A program made the position numbers and the translations under genes. This document shows, piece by piece, positions 36,198 through 49,017 of a DNA stretch of 64,000 bases (its first letter is position 1; the number at the start of each line of letters is the position of its first letter). Under the pieces are notes generated by a model. The model was not told where the DNA came from, did no database searches, and saw nothing but the letters and a program-made list of their open reading frames with translations. This stretch comes from Mactra quadrangularis (lineage: Eukaryota > Mollusca > Bivalvia > Venerida > Mactridae), in assembly GCA_025267735.1 (NCBI GenBank), contig CM046298.1, positions 33,516,764 to 33,580,763 on the forward strand, given 5' to 3'.

Positions 36198-36382
36198 CAG
36201 TAAAACTCAGATATAACATACTCGCTGGGCCATAGAAAAAAGGTATGTTATAACCAAGGTATGTTATATCCATATAAAATACTAAGTATTTTATATAGAA
36301 GGATGATAAACGGGCCAGGAATAATAGTATGTTGTAACCGAGTGTATGTTACAACCGAGTATGTTATAACTAAGTTTTACTG
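36198..36382. mobile_element. Pogo/mariner-like MITE with TA duplication
   Basis: Left end CAGTAAAACTCAGATATAAC then ATACTCG; right end CGAGTATGTTATAACTAAGT then TTTACTG. TA flanks each side (36196-36197, 36383-36384). Internal 'ggtatgttata' repeats occur. Ends of the form CAGTAAAAC with TA duplication fit pogo/Tigger-type elements. 185 bp, no ORF. Confidence 0.85.
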
Positions 36383-36746
36383 TATATAAAAAACTTAGAA
36401 ATTAAAACATAAGTCAGTTACAAATACATTAACTATATTATATTTTAAATTTGAATTATGAATTATTATCACTACAATCTTAATTCTTTAATATAAAAAG
36501 TACCAAGTGCCTTTATAAGTCAAGAGAAGTTCTCAAAATTTGAACAAAATTTGATTCTAATAATGGTATTAAAAGCTTTTATAAACAATTGAAAGAGGGA
36601 CAAATCAAAAGTTAAAAATATGAAACTTGGTTCATAACAACCAGGTGAAAAATAAAAGTAATAAATGATTATACTGAGTACCATGTTCACTTGTAAATCA
36701 ATAAACAAATCAGCTGATATATGTAACAAGTCGTTCATAATATATG

Positions 36747-36899
36747 TTGTTCAATGTTATTCAATGTCATTGGTGCATACATTAACTCCACTGATTTAAA
36801 TATTCACTACAGTATTTCTGCGCTTACAATCAATAAAACTATAATTAAATCAGTAGAGTTAATGTTAGCATCACTGACAGTTAAATTAAACTGAACAAT
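36747..36899. mobile_element. MITE family B copy
   Basis: Left arm 'ttcaatgtcattggtgcata' then 'cattaactccactgatttaa'; right arm 'taaatcagtagagttaatgt' then 'catcactgacag'. This is the most compact copy (about 153 bp). Confidence 0.75.
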
Positions 36900-37191
36900 A
36901 TTAACTGAACTAGATAGTAATAGAAAATTTAGTCTTTGCCTTAACACACAGGTCTTAAAACTATGGTGAAAACATGATTCAGACAGGTAAAAGATTACTA
37001 ATTTCATATAGTCAACCTAGTTGACAATTTGATCCATTGAATCAGGCTATTGCATGTAAAAATTGAAGCCAAAATGGCAGAAAACAATGCAATAATGAAA
37101 ATTCATATTTAAGGTCAATTTTGCTAATGCCCTTAAAGTAAAGTCATTCTATGTAATGCAACATAGTAAGTTTCCATTCTAACATGTAACA

Positions 37192-37345
37192 ATTATTGAA
37201 AAAAAAACTGTCAGTAGAAAGTAAATTTAATTTCACTGATTTTAATACTTGATTATTATTAATAGCAAGTATAGATTGTACTAATGAGTATTTAAATCAG
37301 CAGGGTAATGTATGAGGCACTAACAGTTGAATAAAATAAATCAAT
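37192..37345. mobile_element. MITE family B copy, left arm worn
   Basis: The right arm 'taaatcagcagggtaatgta' then 'ggcactaacagttgaataaa' is well kept. The left arm keeps AACTGTCAGTAG and 'ttcactgattttaata'. Confidence 0.6.
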
Positions 37346-37437
37346 GGCTATAATACTTTTTAATGTGAAGTCTACCTTAAACATCTTTTGATTAAAAACA
37401 GTAGCTCTTCACACAAAAATGCAATAATTAAAACAAA

Positions 37438-37727
37438 TTTTATTTATTTATTGGAGTTAACACCATATCAACACAATTTAGGTCATTTCTTGGCGTCTAG
37501 CGCACCTAACCTAGCTTTCCTGGACCATTGTCTATAACCAGTACTCACCTACCCTTCCACAAGGCCGGATACTTCTCCATATTATCTAATCAATGGAGGA
37601 AAATCGACATTATTGTCAAATTTGCATGGAAGGGTATAACCTCCCCGGGCGGGATTCGAACCCGCACCCCTTCGGGCACGAGTATCCAAATCCCCGCGCG
37701 CTACCTACTGCGCTGTCGACCCGGGTT
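37438..37727 (-). repeat. tRNA-derived SINE (type 2)
   Basis: On the minus strand the head is GTCGACAGCGCAGTAGGTAG then CGCGCGGGG, and the B-box region GGTTCGAATCCCGCC is intact. The head differs from SINE type 1. The tail (minus strand) ends 'aattgtgttgatatggtgtt' then 'aactcc'. A plus-strand relative is at 53690-53965. The good head suggests a young copy, but it is a SINE and not a functional tRNA gene because the head runs on into the shared body. Confidence 0.85.
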
Positions 37728-38705
37728 AATTAAAACAAAAAATGTTTCTGAACATACAAATAAAATCTAGTACTTAATAGAATGGTAAATATATTACTTA
37801 TACTAATACAATAACTTACACCCCCGTTACATCCATTGAATTACAATCACAAAACTTTCAGGTTTTTTTTCTTTAACTCATGTAACTATATTACACTAAA
37901 CTTGGTATGAAATGCACATTAATTAATCAAAAGACATAAAAATATACAATGCCACAAGTCAGAGACAAGGTCTATGCATAATAATATCATAAACAGAAAA
38001 TAAACAAAAAACATGCACACACAATAACACAGCAATTTATAAAACCCCAAGAGAAAACTGTTTACAGTAAAGTAATACAGTGGAACCGTGGAACACCAGG
38101 ACCTCAAATACCTGAAACCCTCACGGTATCAAAACATTTTCAGTCTCCATAAACTGTTCCTAATTTTGCAAGTTTAAAACCCCAGAAATCAGGTACTTAA
38201 AAAAACTAATAAACCCAATTTGAAAATTTTGTTCAATAGATAACCTCAAAATACGGTAAGTTGAAACCCCCCCCCCCCAAAAAAAAAACACCCCACCAAA
38301 ACAAAACTTTTTTCTCAGTCCTAAGGGTTTTCAAGGTTCCATTGTAATACAGAATTCTTGAAGAAACAATCAAAACAAGTAATAAAAACACAATAAAATA
38401 TGATACATAATGATTACTGGTAATATGTTGCATAATGTAAATATATATAAATGTTTGACAAATAAATATCAAGTTCATGATTTTGTTCTGGTTACACCAA
38501 AACACTGCCTGATGTCAGTAATATTGTTATTGCTTCCATCAAACTTCAAACACAAAATAGTTGGCCATCCCATAATGCATTATTCCATCTTGACTCAGCA
38601 ATTTACTAAGTGTTTCGATATTCCTAAGAACTCGATAGAGAAGTTATTAATACTCTATGAGGGTGAAAGCTTTGTTAGATTAACTATTTCAACTCCTAAG
38701 GGAGT

Positions 38706-38868
38706 GAATAATATTGCTGGAAGAAACCATCACTTTTTTAGCAGAATCCGTCAAGGTTATTGATGGAAGAATCCATTGCCACTAAAAGTCAAGGTTATTG
38801 ATGGAAGAATCCATTGCCACTAAAGGTCAAGTTTATTGCTGGAAGAATCCATTACTACTACCAGGAGG
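38706..38868 (-). repeat. Tandem copies of the zinc-finger gene's C-terminal end
   Basis: On the minus strand the coding end reads AATGGATTCTTCCAGCAATAA (NGFFQQ stop). Downstream, in the 3' UTR, AATGGATTCTTCCATCAATAA occurs twice more at a period of about 38 bp, and a fourth weaker copy (ATGGTTTCTTCCAGCAATAT) lies at about 38730-38711. The period is not a multiple of three and each copy ends in a stop. Confidence 0.85.
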
Positions 38869-41800
38869 ATTCTGAGGAGGTAAACCTGGTGGGTAGACAT
38901 AGGGCCATGTATACATATGTAAGTGAGAAGGTTGTAAACTAGTGACAGTGACCATGTTGCCTGCAGTTGTAGCTGCTGACACAGAGGAGGCAGAAACCAT
39001 GTTACGACCAACATTATCATTGGGTACAGGACTGACTGAGTGATCGCCATGACTGTTTATTTGTGTTAATTGGTAGGTATTTTGTGCAGAATTTTGTGAT
39101 GCAGTTTGGTTATGCAAATTTAAAGGCATAATTTGATCCTCAGAGTGAGATGTAATTTGTGAAGCATCTAAAGTGGAAAAGTTAGGTATATTTTGCTGGG
39201 TAGGCATGTTTGGTTGATATACATCAGAGGGTGGGTAATCACTGTGGTTACCATGGGGACCAGGACTCCCAGACACAGAATCCTGGGAATTTTCATGGTA
39301 ATAATGATTAACCTTTTCTTTCTTCATAGGGTATGAGGAAGAATCTTGATCTAAGACTAAAGGAACCATGGAAGGTAAAGTATGAGACATTTGCCTCGGA
39401 GCCTTTGGTTCTGGTCTTTTGTATGGCTTTCCACCCATGTTGTCTTTGCTATGAACCTTCATGTGAACACGCAAGTTGTCTGCTCTGGATGTAGCCTTAC
39501 CACAAATATCGCATACAAACTTTTTCACAGCACAATGGACGGTACGCATATGCTTAGACAATCCACCATTGTCAGGAAAGCAATGATGACAGATATTGCA
39601 CTCATAGGGTTTCAATCCTGAGTGGCGTTTCTCATGGGCTTTACATCTTTCTTTAGTTTTGAATGTTTTACCACACTGGGCGCAAGCATATGGTGAATCT
39701 TCCTTGTGAACATACTGGTGACTGTATAAGGTTGGATAAGTTTTAAAAGCTTTGTTACAAATTTTGCATGTAAATTGTTTATCATCACGATGGATGGCCC
39801 TATGCATTTCTAAAGCTGACTTATACATGAACTGTCTGCCACAGATGTCGCACATGAATCTAGTACCATCCACTGAGTGACGCTTCTTATGAGCCCTAAG
39901 CAAGAATTCCGTTTTACAAACTTTTCCACATTCGTCACAGGCAAAATGACCGGGCTCCATGTGTTTGGACATTATATGATATCTTAAAGCCTGGGAATTG
40001 ACAAATGTTTTTGCACACTGGTCACAGCTCACTCTCTGTTGCTTCTGATGAGTCGCTTCGTGCATTTTAAGACTTGTAGAGTAAGAGAACATCTTACCAC
40101 AAACTGTGCATGAAAAACTTTTGGCTGAATGGGCTGCTTGAATATGGACTTTGAGATGGTAAGCCGTCAGATATGTTTTACCACACTGACTACACATATG
40201 AGGTCGATTCCCAGAGTGCTTTAATTTATGCAAACGTAGGCTATGATTAAAGTTAAAAGTGGCATCACATCCCGGTTCAGGACATGCATAAATTTTCAAG
40301 TTCTGATGAACTCCACGTTTGTGGTGATACAGCGAATCCTTACTAGTGAATGCTTTACCACAGATTTCACACTGGTATTCAGTACCTTCATTCTCATGGC
40401 GACTTGCATAGTGGCGCCTCAATGCTCGTCTAGATTTGTACTCTTTACCACAAGAGATACATTTAACCTGATTACCATCTTGAGGCACATAATCATCATC
40501 AGCAATAGGTTTTTTACTAGGAGTTATAGTTTTAACTCCTTCTTCGACATCAGTGTCTCCTTCATAGTCCACATCATCTTCCTCAACTTTCATTTCTTTC
40601 TTAACTTTCTTAGGCTTTGGGGTAGGCTTTGGGGTAGGTTTAGGTTTTGGTTTAGGTTTTGGCGTAACCTTTGGTTTAACCTTTTTCTTGGTTTTCTTAA
40701 CAGAAACAACTTTCTTCTTTACAGGCGGTTCTTGATCCTCCTTGTCTGATTGTTCCTTTAATTTCTTAGGTTCACATTTTCTTGGCCTTCCTCTCCTTCT
40801 ATTAACAGCTTCCTCTTCCAAAGTTTCTTGATGATTCTCCTTAACATGTTCAATCAAAGCTACTTTAGAATTACAGATATGTTGACATATGGAACAGACG
40901 TAGAAGTTCCCAATGTCGTGACACATCTTTAAATGTTGCTCAGCACTCTCTTGTTCAGTAAACTTAGCTGGACACAAAGGACAAGTAACATCCTCTGGTT
41001 TTGATCTTTGACGTTTAGCAGGTACAGCCGGTGATGGTGATTGAGGCATAACCCTAGTGATATCATCATCATTGTCATCATCATCACCAGGTAATTCTAC
41101 ATTGTCATCGTCATCCTCATGTTCAACTTTTATTTCAACAAAGTGATCTGTAATGTAAAGAGAGACCATTTTAAAGATTATCAAATAATTTCTATAAGTG
41201 CTTTTATGTCACTTTCAAAAACTCCCCAGTTATATCATGGAAACTAATAAGTAAAATAAGTTTTTCTGATCAATATTCTAACCAGTACTAACATAATCTT
41301 CAAAATGAATTTGCAACTTTCGAGCTGACAGGAATGCATCTAGAGTGTAATATTGCAGAATTTCAGCAATATTGAAACAAATCCTTCTAGTATTGGAAAC
41401 TGTACATGCCAAAACAATGGCCTGTGATGCATACCAACTTAACTGGTCAAAAGTCTGAAACATATTCCACGCAGCTCAACTTTTTAATCTTTTACTATGG
41501 ATGTGTTTTGTGGTAAGCGATTGACAAATGAGATTGTGGCTTATGTTTCTCTTCTGCAATATGACAACTAATATTTCCTTTAGTAAAAAACTTTATCTTT
41601 AAGGCTTAATATTTTGGAACCAAAGTTGACTCAAGAATTATGAATATATTTTTAAGATGTAAACTTTGAAATCCATTCAAAATAAATTTGTATCAACAGC
41701 AAATTAAAGAATAAAAAAGCTTTGAAAGTCATAACGAACAAGACTCCATGAATAATAAATTCTATATAGTATACCTTTTTCAACATTTTCTGAATCTACA

Positions 41801-42651
41801 ACAGGATCAGTCTGACTTTCAGTATCAACAAACTCCTTAGTCTCGGTTTGTACTGATTCATGTTTCTTAACGTACAACGATTCATCAGTTCTATAATAGA
41901 AAGAATATACAAAAGTAGAATCATAATCTTAGACTAGTGATGTTTTAAGGACTTGGGGGAGAAGGTCTGAGATCTGACATAATGAATTATAATTAAGGAT
42001 TTTTTATTTGTTTGGGGAAAAGAGGATTATAAGGTAAAGATAAGATTTGTGGAAGACTGCTTGACTTTTAAAGACATAAGCAGGTCTGTCAAACTCTGTA
42101 CACAGTACAGCCTTAACTTACAACTGTCTCTGTAAAATAACAAAAAAAGCATTGACTAAGCCTAACTGCTCAGAACAGTAAAATTGTAGGATGTAAGTTT
42201 TATGGGAAGTCTTTCCTACAAACTGAATTTCCATGGATGTGAAGTCAAATACTGTGAGTCAATGAAAAGCCATGACATGACTTGAAGATTAGCAGTGTCA
42301 AACTTTGCCAAGATACGGTCTCATATTTTGCATATAAAAGGATACTTGTATACCTAATAAGAGAATATATAATATTCTAATTTCTATCGCAGATGTACCT
42401 GTGGTAGGATGGATCAAGCATTTTTTTAAATTTTACAATTCAGGTTCAAAAAAGCAATCCACGTTTGAATATATCTCAGCATATTACCTTAGTATCGTAT
42501 GATCAAATGTGTATTCATACTCAGTCAATTGATCAATAAACAAGGTGAACTTTGTACTGACGCGAACATTCTCTTTAAATTCAAGCCTATCAAAGCAATC
42601 AGCACCAAGTACTTGTAGAATAGCTTTCTCAGCTTTCTCACTGAGTTCCAT
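38833..42651 (-). CDS. C2H2 zinc-finger protein, 14 fingers (3 coding exons)
   Basis: Probably a nuclear DNA-binding transcription factor. Coding exons: 42651-42488, 41890-41775 and 41147-38833. Junctions are GT-AG and in phase, giving 864 aa plus stop. A 3' acceptor at 42681 (ttttttcag-like) shows a further upstream non-coding exon. Residues 1-93 (MELSEKAEKAILQVLGADCF start) match no domain I can name; then an acidic stretch (about 105-125). Fourteen C2H2 fingers span about residues 150-655; the first two are separated from the other twelve by a basic linker with an AT-hook-like RRRGRPRK (about 210-217) and a Lys-Pro repeat. Most fingers have the usual C-X2-C-X12-H-X3-5-H spacing; finger 5 (CPEPGCDATF) has C-X4-C. 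The last 200 residues are Gln/Asn/Ser/Pro-rich, as in activation regions. I cannot name an orthologue. Confidence 0.93.
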
Positions 42652-43204
42652 TTTTGTTGACTCCTAAGTTCACAATCAAACTGAAAAATACATTGCATCA
42701 ACTATTGATAATTAATTCATGTCAAATCATTACTTCAAGCTAAGTTTGCAGAATTATTGGTGGAAATCATGTGATTCTACTTCATGTTGCAAAACATATG
42801 AATCCTGTTTATACAAGAAATTTCCCAAAATATATTAATCATGCTTATACAAGAAAATATATTACGATGTATTCATCATCATGTAATTTGTGGAGGAAAT
42901 GATAAGTATTATGTGGTATCTGAAGAGGTCGGTAAATTGATATAATATAACTAGTGCAAACTAAGTAGGTGTAACCATTACCCGACGTCTCCATATTCCT
43001 TATATGCAGAGCTTAAACCTGCAACCTCTTAGTCTTACTTGTAAGACCAAGGCTCAAATAACTGAGACAGAGTCTAAATATTTTCAAAGTCAAGCTATAA
43101 TTTACTTTTATTACTTTTAATGCTTTTCAGTAAATGTAATACACTAAACTTCTACTTCTAGAATTATGTTTTCACTGTTCCAGTTGTGGTGATTGTAGGT
43201 GACT

Positions 43205-43330
43205 ATTTAGTCACTTCCAACAGCCTTGCTGTTGGTAAACCATTTAGCAACCCGATCGAGTGTCTTGCCTACCACCCCAGAGAACCAGGTTTGATTCCCA
43301 GTCAGGGCTTTTATTCTCCCAATTCACTTT
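43205..43330 (+). repeat. Possible SINE head (B-box only clear)
   Basis: Contains GGTTTGATTCCCAGTC preceded by about 55 bp with a worn A-box-like part ('gatcgagtgtcttgcctacc'). The body is not clearly matched elsewhere in the window. Confidence 0.35.
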
Positions 43331-43571
43331 ACAGTCAATATCTTTTGAAATCTTAATTTATTTCAGTTCATAAAATTTAATACATAAAATTTTAGTTTAG
43401 AAGGATAAGTATCTTTATTAAGAAAATGTTATTTTAGTCGTACGAATATTTTTGATGACGAATCATCCCGGAAAAGGTACGATAAACAATGGGTGTTTTT
43501 ACATCAATCCTCGGGACGCTGAGATTATATTGATAGTTTTGATGATACCAACTATTAGCTTAAGATCTTAC

Positions 43572-43690
43572 CTTAAACTTTCATCACTTTGAAAAATTGA
43601 TGGATACTGCCTAAGTTGATAAATCGTGCACAAAATGGGACAAGAAACACAGATTATTTGACCTAGACCATATTTCTGCGCATGCGTACA
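43572..43690 (-). promoter_or_regulatory. Probable promoter and first non-coding exon of the zinc-finger gene
   Basis: The minus strand has a good splice donor, TTTAAG|GTAAGATC, with its last exon base at 43572. About 105 bp upstream is CTGCGCATGCGT (43676-43687), a close match to the palindromic NRF1 site. CACGTCACC adjoins it (43690-43698). A second donor (ATTCAG|GTATG) lies near 44838 and could be an alternative first exon. The start site is inferred, not seen. Confidence 0.4.
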
Positions 43691-45021
43691 CGTCACCAAT
43701 TTTTGCGCAAGAGTTGTCGTTCGTACTAACACCTTTTCGATAAAGTAAGACAACTCTTCCATAAAACATAAAATAATTACTACAGTTGCCTACACTATTT
43801 TATAAACTGGTACAAACTTATTTTAAGGAAAATATCTCTTTCATTTTAGAAAACAAAATTACAGATAGTTATGTAATGAGTTATTATTTTGCAGGATCAA
43901 AAATAGTTTCAGAGACATATAGATATCTATGTATAATTATGTCTCTGATAATTTGAATTAATACAGCAACTTAACTTTTAAGGATATACAACATGGATTT
44001 GTAACGATAAGTAAATTGAATAGATTTTCATCAAATTTAACTGTCATCGCTATTATTTCGGTCCATAGGCCTACGGAAAACAAGAATACAAAGTTTAAAT
44101 AAACAGGCCCGTAGGAACAGGGGGGGGGGGCTAAGGGGGGCTTTTCATCAGTTATAGTGATAAAGGATCTTTATTTAATCTGTCACACTCAATTGATTGA
44201 TACATTTGTGCTTTTTAGGCAAAATCAAAATTAGACACTTTTTGTTGGACAAAACTAAATGTATATGATAATTAAGTACTGTTTCTTTTTCTTAAAATAA
44301 ATCAAAATAAATTAGCCCCCCAATCTGAAAATGCTTCCTACGTGCCTGATAAAGATATTCACATGAAATGTTGTACCAGTACTATTCAAATTGATATAAA
44401 TGTTAGGAAAAATGTGTTTCTAGATGATTTTGAAATAAATTATGCTCACAGACTGTTTCACAAAATAATGCATTTTCCCGCCCATCTGCCTTTTTAAACC
44501 CCATTTTACATCACCTAAAGTAATATTTTCGGTCATAATTGCAACAATTTTTTGTCAAAAACTTTAGAAACATTTACAAGTTGCTTGGAAGACATGTACA
44601 ATGACATAAATCAAGTTTTTAAACTCTGGAATAGTTTGTACAGCCTGTTTCAGCCAGTTATAGACAGTGACGACCGTGAAAATTCCAAAAAGCACTGCGT
44701 TACAAATCCCTGTTATATAGAATCCCTGCTTTTAATTGCCCAATTTGGAGATTCTTAATATTTAATTTCCATTAACGGCACAGTCATTGAAAATAGACCA
44801 AAATAAAATAATACCAATAAAAAGTGAACTTCATACCTGAATATTGAGGAGATTTGGCTTTATAACTGATGTGTTCTTATCACTTTATAGCCGTGGCACA
44901 TCACTGGCACTGACGTGATAGTGATCAAACCAACATAGCCTACAGATAACAAGTTCTCTCAGTAAAAATATTCCATCTCTGTAGTACTAATTTATTTGTT
45001 GGCACTCAGAATCAACAATTA

Positions 45022-46989
45022 CACTGTCTAGATCGTGAAACGGTGGCGATTTTCCATGTCACGGTGTAGCCACATCAAGATGGCGGAAAAACAACAATCC
45101 AAAAGGTACGTGTCGTTTTTTGTATGATATTTTGAGAAATATTCGGCCCCAAACGCGTTACATAGTTTCATTTGATCCGTAAATGTATAAACTAAAGGCG
45201 GGTGTATTCACCTGACATGTCACAAAAGATTTATGTGAATTAAAGCCCCTAAGTAGACGAATGACCGTCAGTCAAATTTGAACCGAGAAAAGTGTATGAT
45301 TTTTTATAAAATCGCCGTTAGTACGGCACTTACCGTGTTATAAATACGTTTGTTAGATAGTGTATATGCACGCAATTATACCTTTAAATTGTACAAGTTC
45401 TAATTTATTTTGTTTCGTCAAAACATGCCTACTTTCGGTTTTGTCTAAGCAACGGTTGAAATTTTAGCTCCGGTGAAGATTTTCCGTAAGAAATGACTCG
45501 GTGTTGCCATAAAAAGTGGACACGGTGTATACATTTGCGTGAAAGTGAACACTGTTCGGACACCCATCCAAAGGCTAAACGCAACCATATCATTTGAAGT
45601 AAATCACATTGGCATTATCTTCGTATTTCGCTATACAGAAAAGCCCAATGTGTGCAATACGTAAATCTTTGCAGAAACAATGCCTAATTATAAATCAGTT
45701 AGTATTATTTTATTCCCACTATTCCCACTATTCCAGAATGTCACCTTTCGTATTGGTACTTAAAAATAATGTAGTACAGAAATACCAAACTGATACTTAT
45801 AAAAGCCCTTTTGTGATAAGATTAAAATTAAATATTTCACAATTTTGTTCTCCCAAGTGTCAAAATGGAAAAAGTCTATAAATGCTACCACGGTAAGTTT
45901 TCGAAATCCGATCTCCTAGCATGCATTCATCATTCAGTAGAAAAGCATGCCAAATTGCAGATAAAATGACGGATGAGATGGTTTCAAAAGTATCAACCGA
46001 TATAGCCGATATAGCCGTCTGACGAAAGACTAACACCAAATTTTGAACTGCAAACTGGGGAATATTTCAAAGTGAATCAACACATATGTACATTGTACAT
46101 CCTTTCTAGAAAATAAGAAGTGTCCGTATGTAAAAAAGCTAGAAAATATACAAGAATCTTAACAAGATATTTCTGTTGATACTGATTTAATTACTTCCCA
46201 GTCCAGATGTGAAAAACGTACTAAACGTCAGCATCAATAAAAGCACTCGGCAGTGTAACTTTAGCAGGTCCCTCTCAGCAAACGTTTATTCCATGTACGA
46301 GGACTTTGATGAACAGTTAGAAGATTTAAATTGGTTTACGATTTGACCAAACCCGTATCTGTGTTTTAACAAATACTGCTACGTTTTGCCTTGCCTACAA
46401 TTCGACAGTATTCCAAATGGTCTGGTCGCATTTCAAGCGTTTGAATGAGTGTCCTAACCGTGTTCTCTTTAACGCAAATGAATACACCGTATCCACTTTT
46501 TATGGCAACGCCGGGTCATTTCTTACGGAAAATCTTCACCGGGGCTAATATCTCAACCGTTGCTTAGACAAAACTGAAAGTAGGCATGTTTTGATATAAC
46601 AAAATAAATAAGAACTTGTATAATTTGTAAGTATAATTTCATGCATATACACTATCTCACAATCGTATTTACAACACGCTAAGTGCCGTACTTACGGCGA
46701 TTTTATCAAAAGAATACACTCTCTCGGTTCAAATTTGTCAAACAGTCATTTGTCAACTTTGGTAGCTTTAACTCACATAAATCCTGTTTGACATGTCAGA
46801 TGAGTACACCCGCCCTTTAGTTTATATATTTACGGATCAAATGAAACTTTATAACGCGTTTAGGCCCGAATATTTCTCAAAATATCATGCAAAAACAACA
46901 TGTACATTTTGGGTGGTTGTTTTTCCGCCATCTTGGTGTGGCTACACCGTGACACGGAAAATCGCAACCGTTTCACGATCTAGACAGTG
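45022..46989. mobile_element. Transposon with about 580-bp terminal inverted repeats, AATTA duplication
   Basis: Left repeat 45022-45600 begins CACTGTCTAGATCGTGAAAC; right repeat 46408-46989 is its reverse complement, ending CGATCTAGACAGTG. The two arms align along their whole length with scattered mismatches and small indels. AATTA lies immediately outside each end (45017-45021, 46990-46994). The 807-bp middle has no ORF worth reporting, so the element looks non-autonomous. Both arms hold CAAGATGGCGG (45076-45086 and, reversed, 46925-46935), a YY1-type motif. The superfamily is not clear from CACTG ends with a 5-bp duplication. Confidence 0.9.
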
Positions 46990-47757
46990 AATTAGTGGGC
47001 AATAGACCAATGTTAAGATTGTATAGTTTATCTGTTTGGACAAAGTTACAAAACATAAAAAGTCTACTGTATTATTTTCCTATTAAGGTGTATCTAAGAA
47101 TTTTCTATATAGAATTATCTAAGTTCAGGTGAACTTTCATTTGTTGAGAGTGCTAATTTCAAATCATGTTCAGCTGACTTAACAATCTTGTCTGGTAACC
47201 CTGATCATTGAAAACCTCTTCAGACAGGTGATCCTTAACAGAAGTGGTATCCATTTTCATCTGTTTGGAGTGTAACAACTGTAGGTACATTTCTTGCTCA
47301 AAAAAATAAGCAGTGTGCCTCTAGTGGGTTTGAACCTGATCCTCTCTATCCCAAACTGCACATACTACATATGCCAGTACATTGATATCATATTTAATAT
47401 ATCCTTAAGGAACAAATATCTGCCTTCAACTTCTAGGACAACTTCAGTTCTCTGATATTACATACAGTCTGATGAGAATTTACCAGTATCAATCCCAGCG
47501 TGGATCCTCGATTATCAGGTCACAAAAGCAAGGCCATCAAATCATGTGGCAGAGGTGTTTATATAATCTGCTTTAAATGAGATTCAATCAATCAAATCAT
47601 GGGTTTTATTTTTTAACTGCCGAGGGCATCCCACAAGTTTGGGTAGGCCGCAGGGGGCTAGATTGTCTGACATGATCGCCATGAGCCCTATTCAGAGGAT
47701 CTATGTCTACATGGTTGTTGGCTATTAAGTCAGTTTTTACACATTCTGACCAATCGT

Positions 47758-47892
47758 GCTAGGATGCCAATGCTTTCCGGAGCATGGTATACTCATGCTG
47801 GTAACAGGGTTGATACAGGCTGGCGGCTAGGATGCCAATGCTTTCCGGAGCATGGTATACTCATGCTGGTAACAGGGTTGATACAGGCTGGC
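47758..47892. repeat. Perfect 68-bp tandem duplication
   Basis: The unit beginning GCTAGGATGCCAATGCTTTC and ending in GATACAGGCTGGC is present twice in tandem with no mismatch seen. It is GC-richer than its surroundings. Recent origin, or an assembly artefact. Confidence 0.9.
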
Positions 47893-49017
47893 AAAGACAT
47901 CACATGACCATGCCAATCAAGACACATGGATAGTACTAGATTATTTTTTATAAAGAAAAACAAAATTATTCTACGGTAAAATATTTATTGATATTATATC
48001 TAGGCTATAACACAGTTCTCTCTCTTTTCTATCAAACCATTTATTAAGCATATGATAAAAATGTTCAAGTTTTAACCATTCAAATACATTGTACTGAAAT
48101 AAGATGACATCTCAATCTACTGGCTGGTCAAACACACAACTAACAATAGTGGATCTAACTAAAACTATTTCAATATGGAATTATTTAATAACAAAGTAAT
48201 AACAAATATATAACATTTGTTCCAACAAAAACAACTTGCCATGTATATGTACACAATAAAATGAACCAATCAAACACACAAGTTGGACAAACATGTATGA
48301 CTTTCATTAGTTGTATAGATACATGCAATTTCTGCATTATCCAACACATAATATTTATTTTATTGTATATCAACACATCATGTATTTTTTGTTCAAACTT
48401 TACTAAATTTTTGTTATGGTACAAAAGCATTAATAAAACTACTATTTCAGAATAATTCTTTTGGCAATATCCTCATTTTATCTTGTATGCCCAATTCAAA
48501 AGAACAAAGTTGATACTTCAAAAATTCTTTTTTTACTTTTGTTCAGTGGTTTAAAAATTTAATTCCAAAAAAACCCGTTTTCTGGTTGTTTAAGATAGTT
48601 TAATGCTAGATGTATCTAAATGTGAAGCCTTATTAAATTTAGCTATTATCATTTTTATTATTACCATTATTACTAATGTACTTCACTGGTTTCATATGAA
48701 AGTAAGAATTGAATGTATTATATAAATTGCAAGAAATGAATTCCTGATTTGGACAACCAGAGTAGAACCAGGACATTGCCAATCTTTTGATCTTGAATGT
48801 ATTTTCTTAACATGCTAATTTTCACATGATCCACATTTATACTTTTTACTTGACATTTTTCTTCATTAAAAACAACAGAACAATAATAAAAACAAAAATA
48901 CAAACTAAAAATTCAATTTTCAGAATTTGATATAATCATGATTTAAAGTGGCTAAAGTAACAAGATGGATAACACTGCTCAAGGTTTGGTTTACAGCCAA
49001 GGTTTATCTATATCCCG

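Noticed and set aside
40243..40749. 168-codon plus-strand open frame
   Set aside because: It lies opposite the Lys/Pro-rich and acidic coding region of the zinc-finger gene; its Phe/Arg-rich, repetitive peptide is what the reverse of AAG/CCA/GAT codons gives.
45078..45104. ATGGCGGAAAAACAACAATC followed by a splice donor, resembling a first coding exon on the plus strand
   Set aside because: The same sequence is present, inverted and with the donor altered, in the other arm of the 45022-46989 element, and no downstream plus-strand exons were found. It is part of a transposon end, not evidence for a gene.
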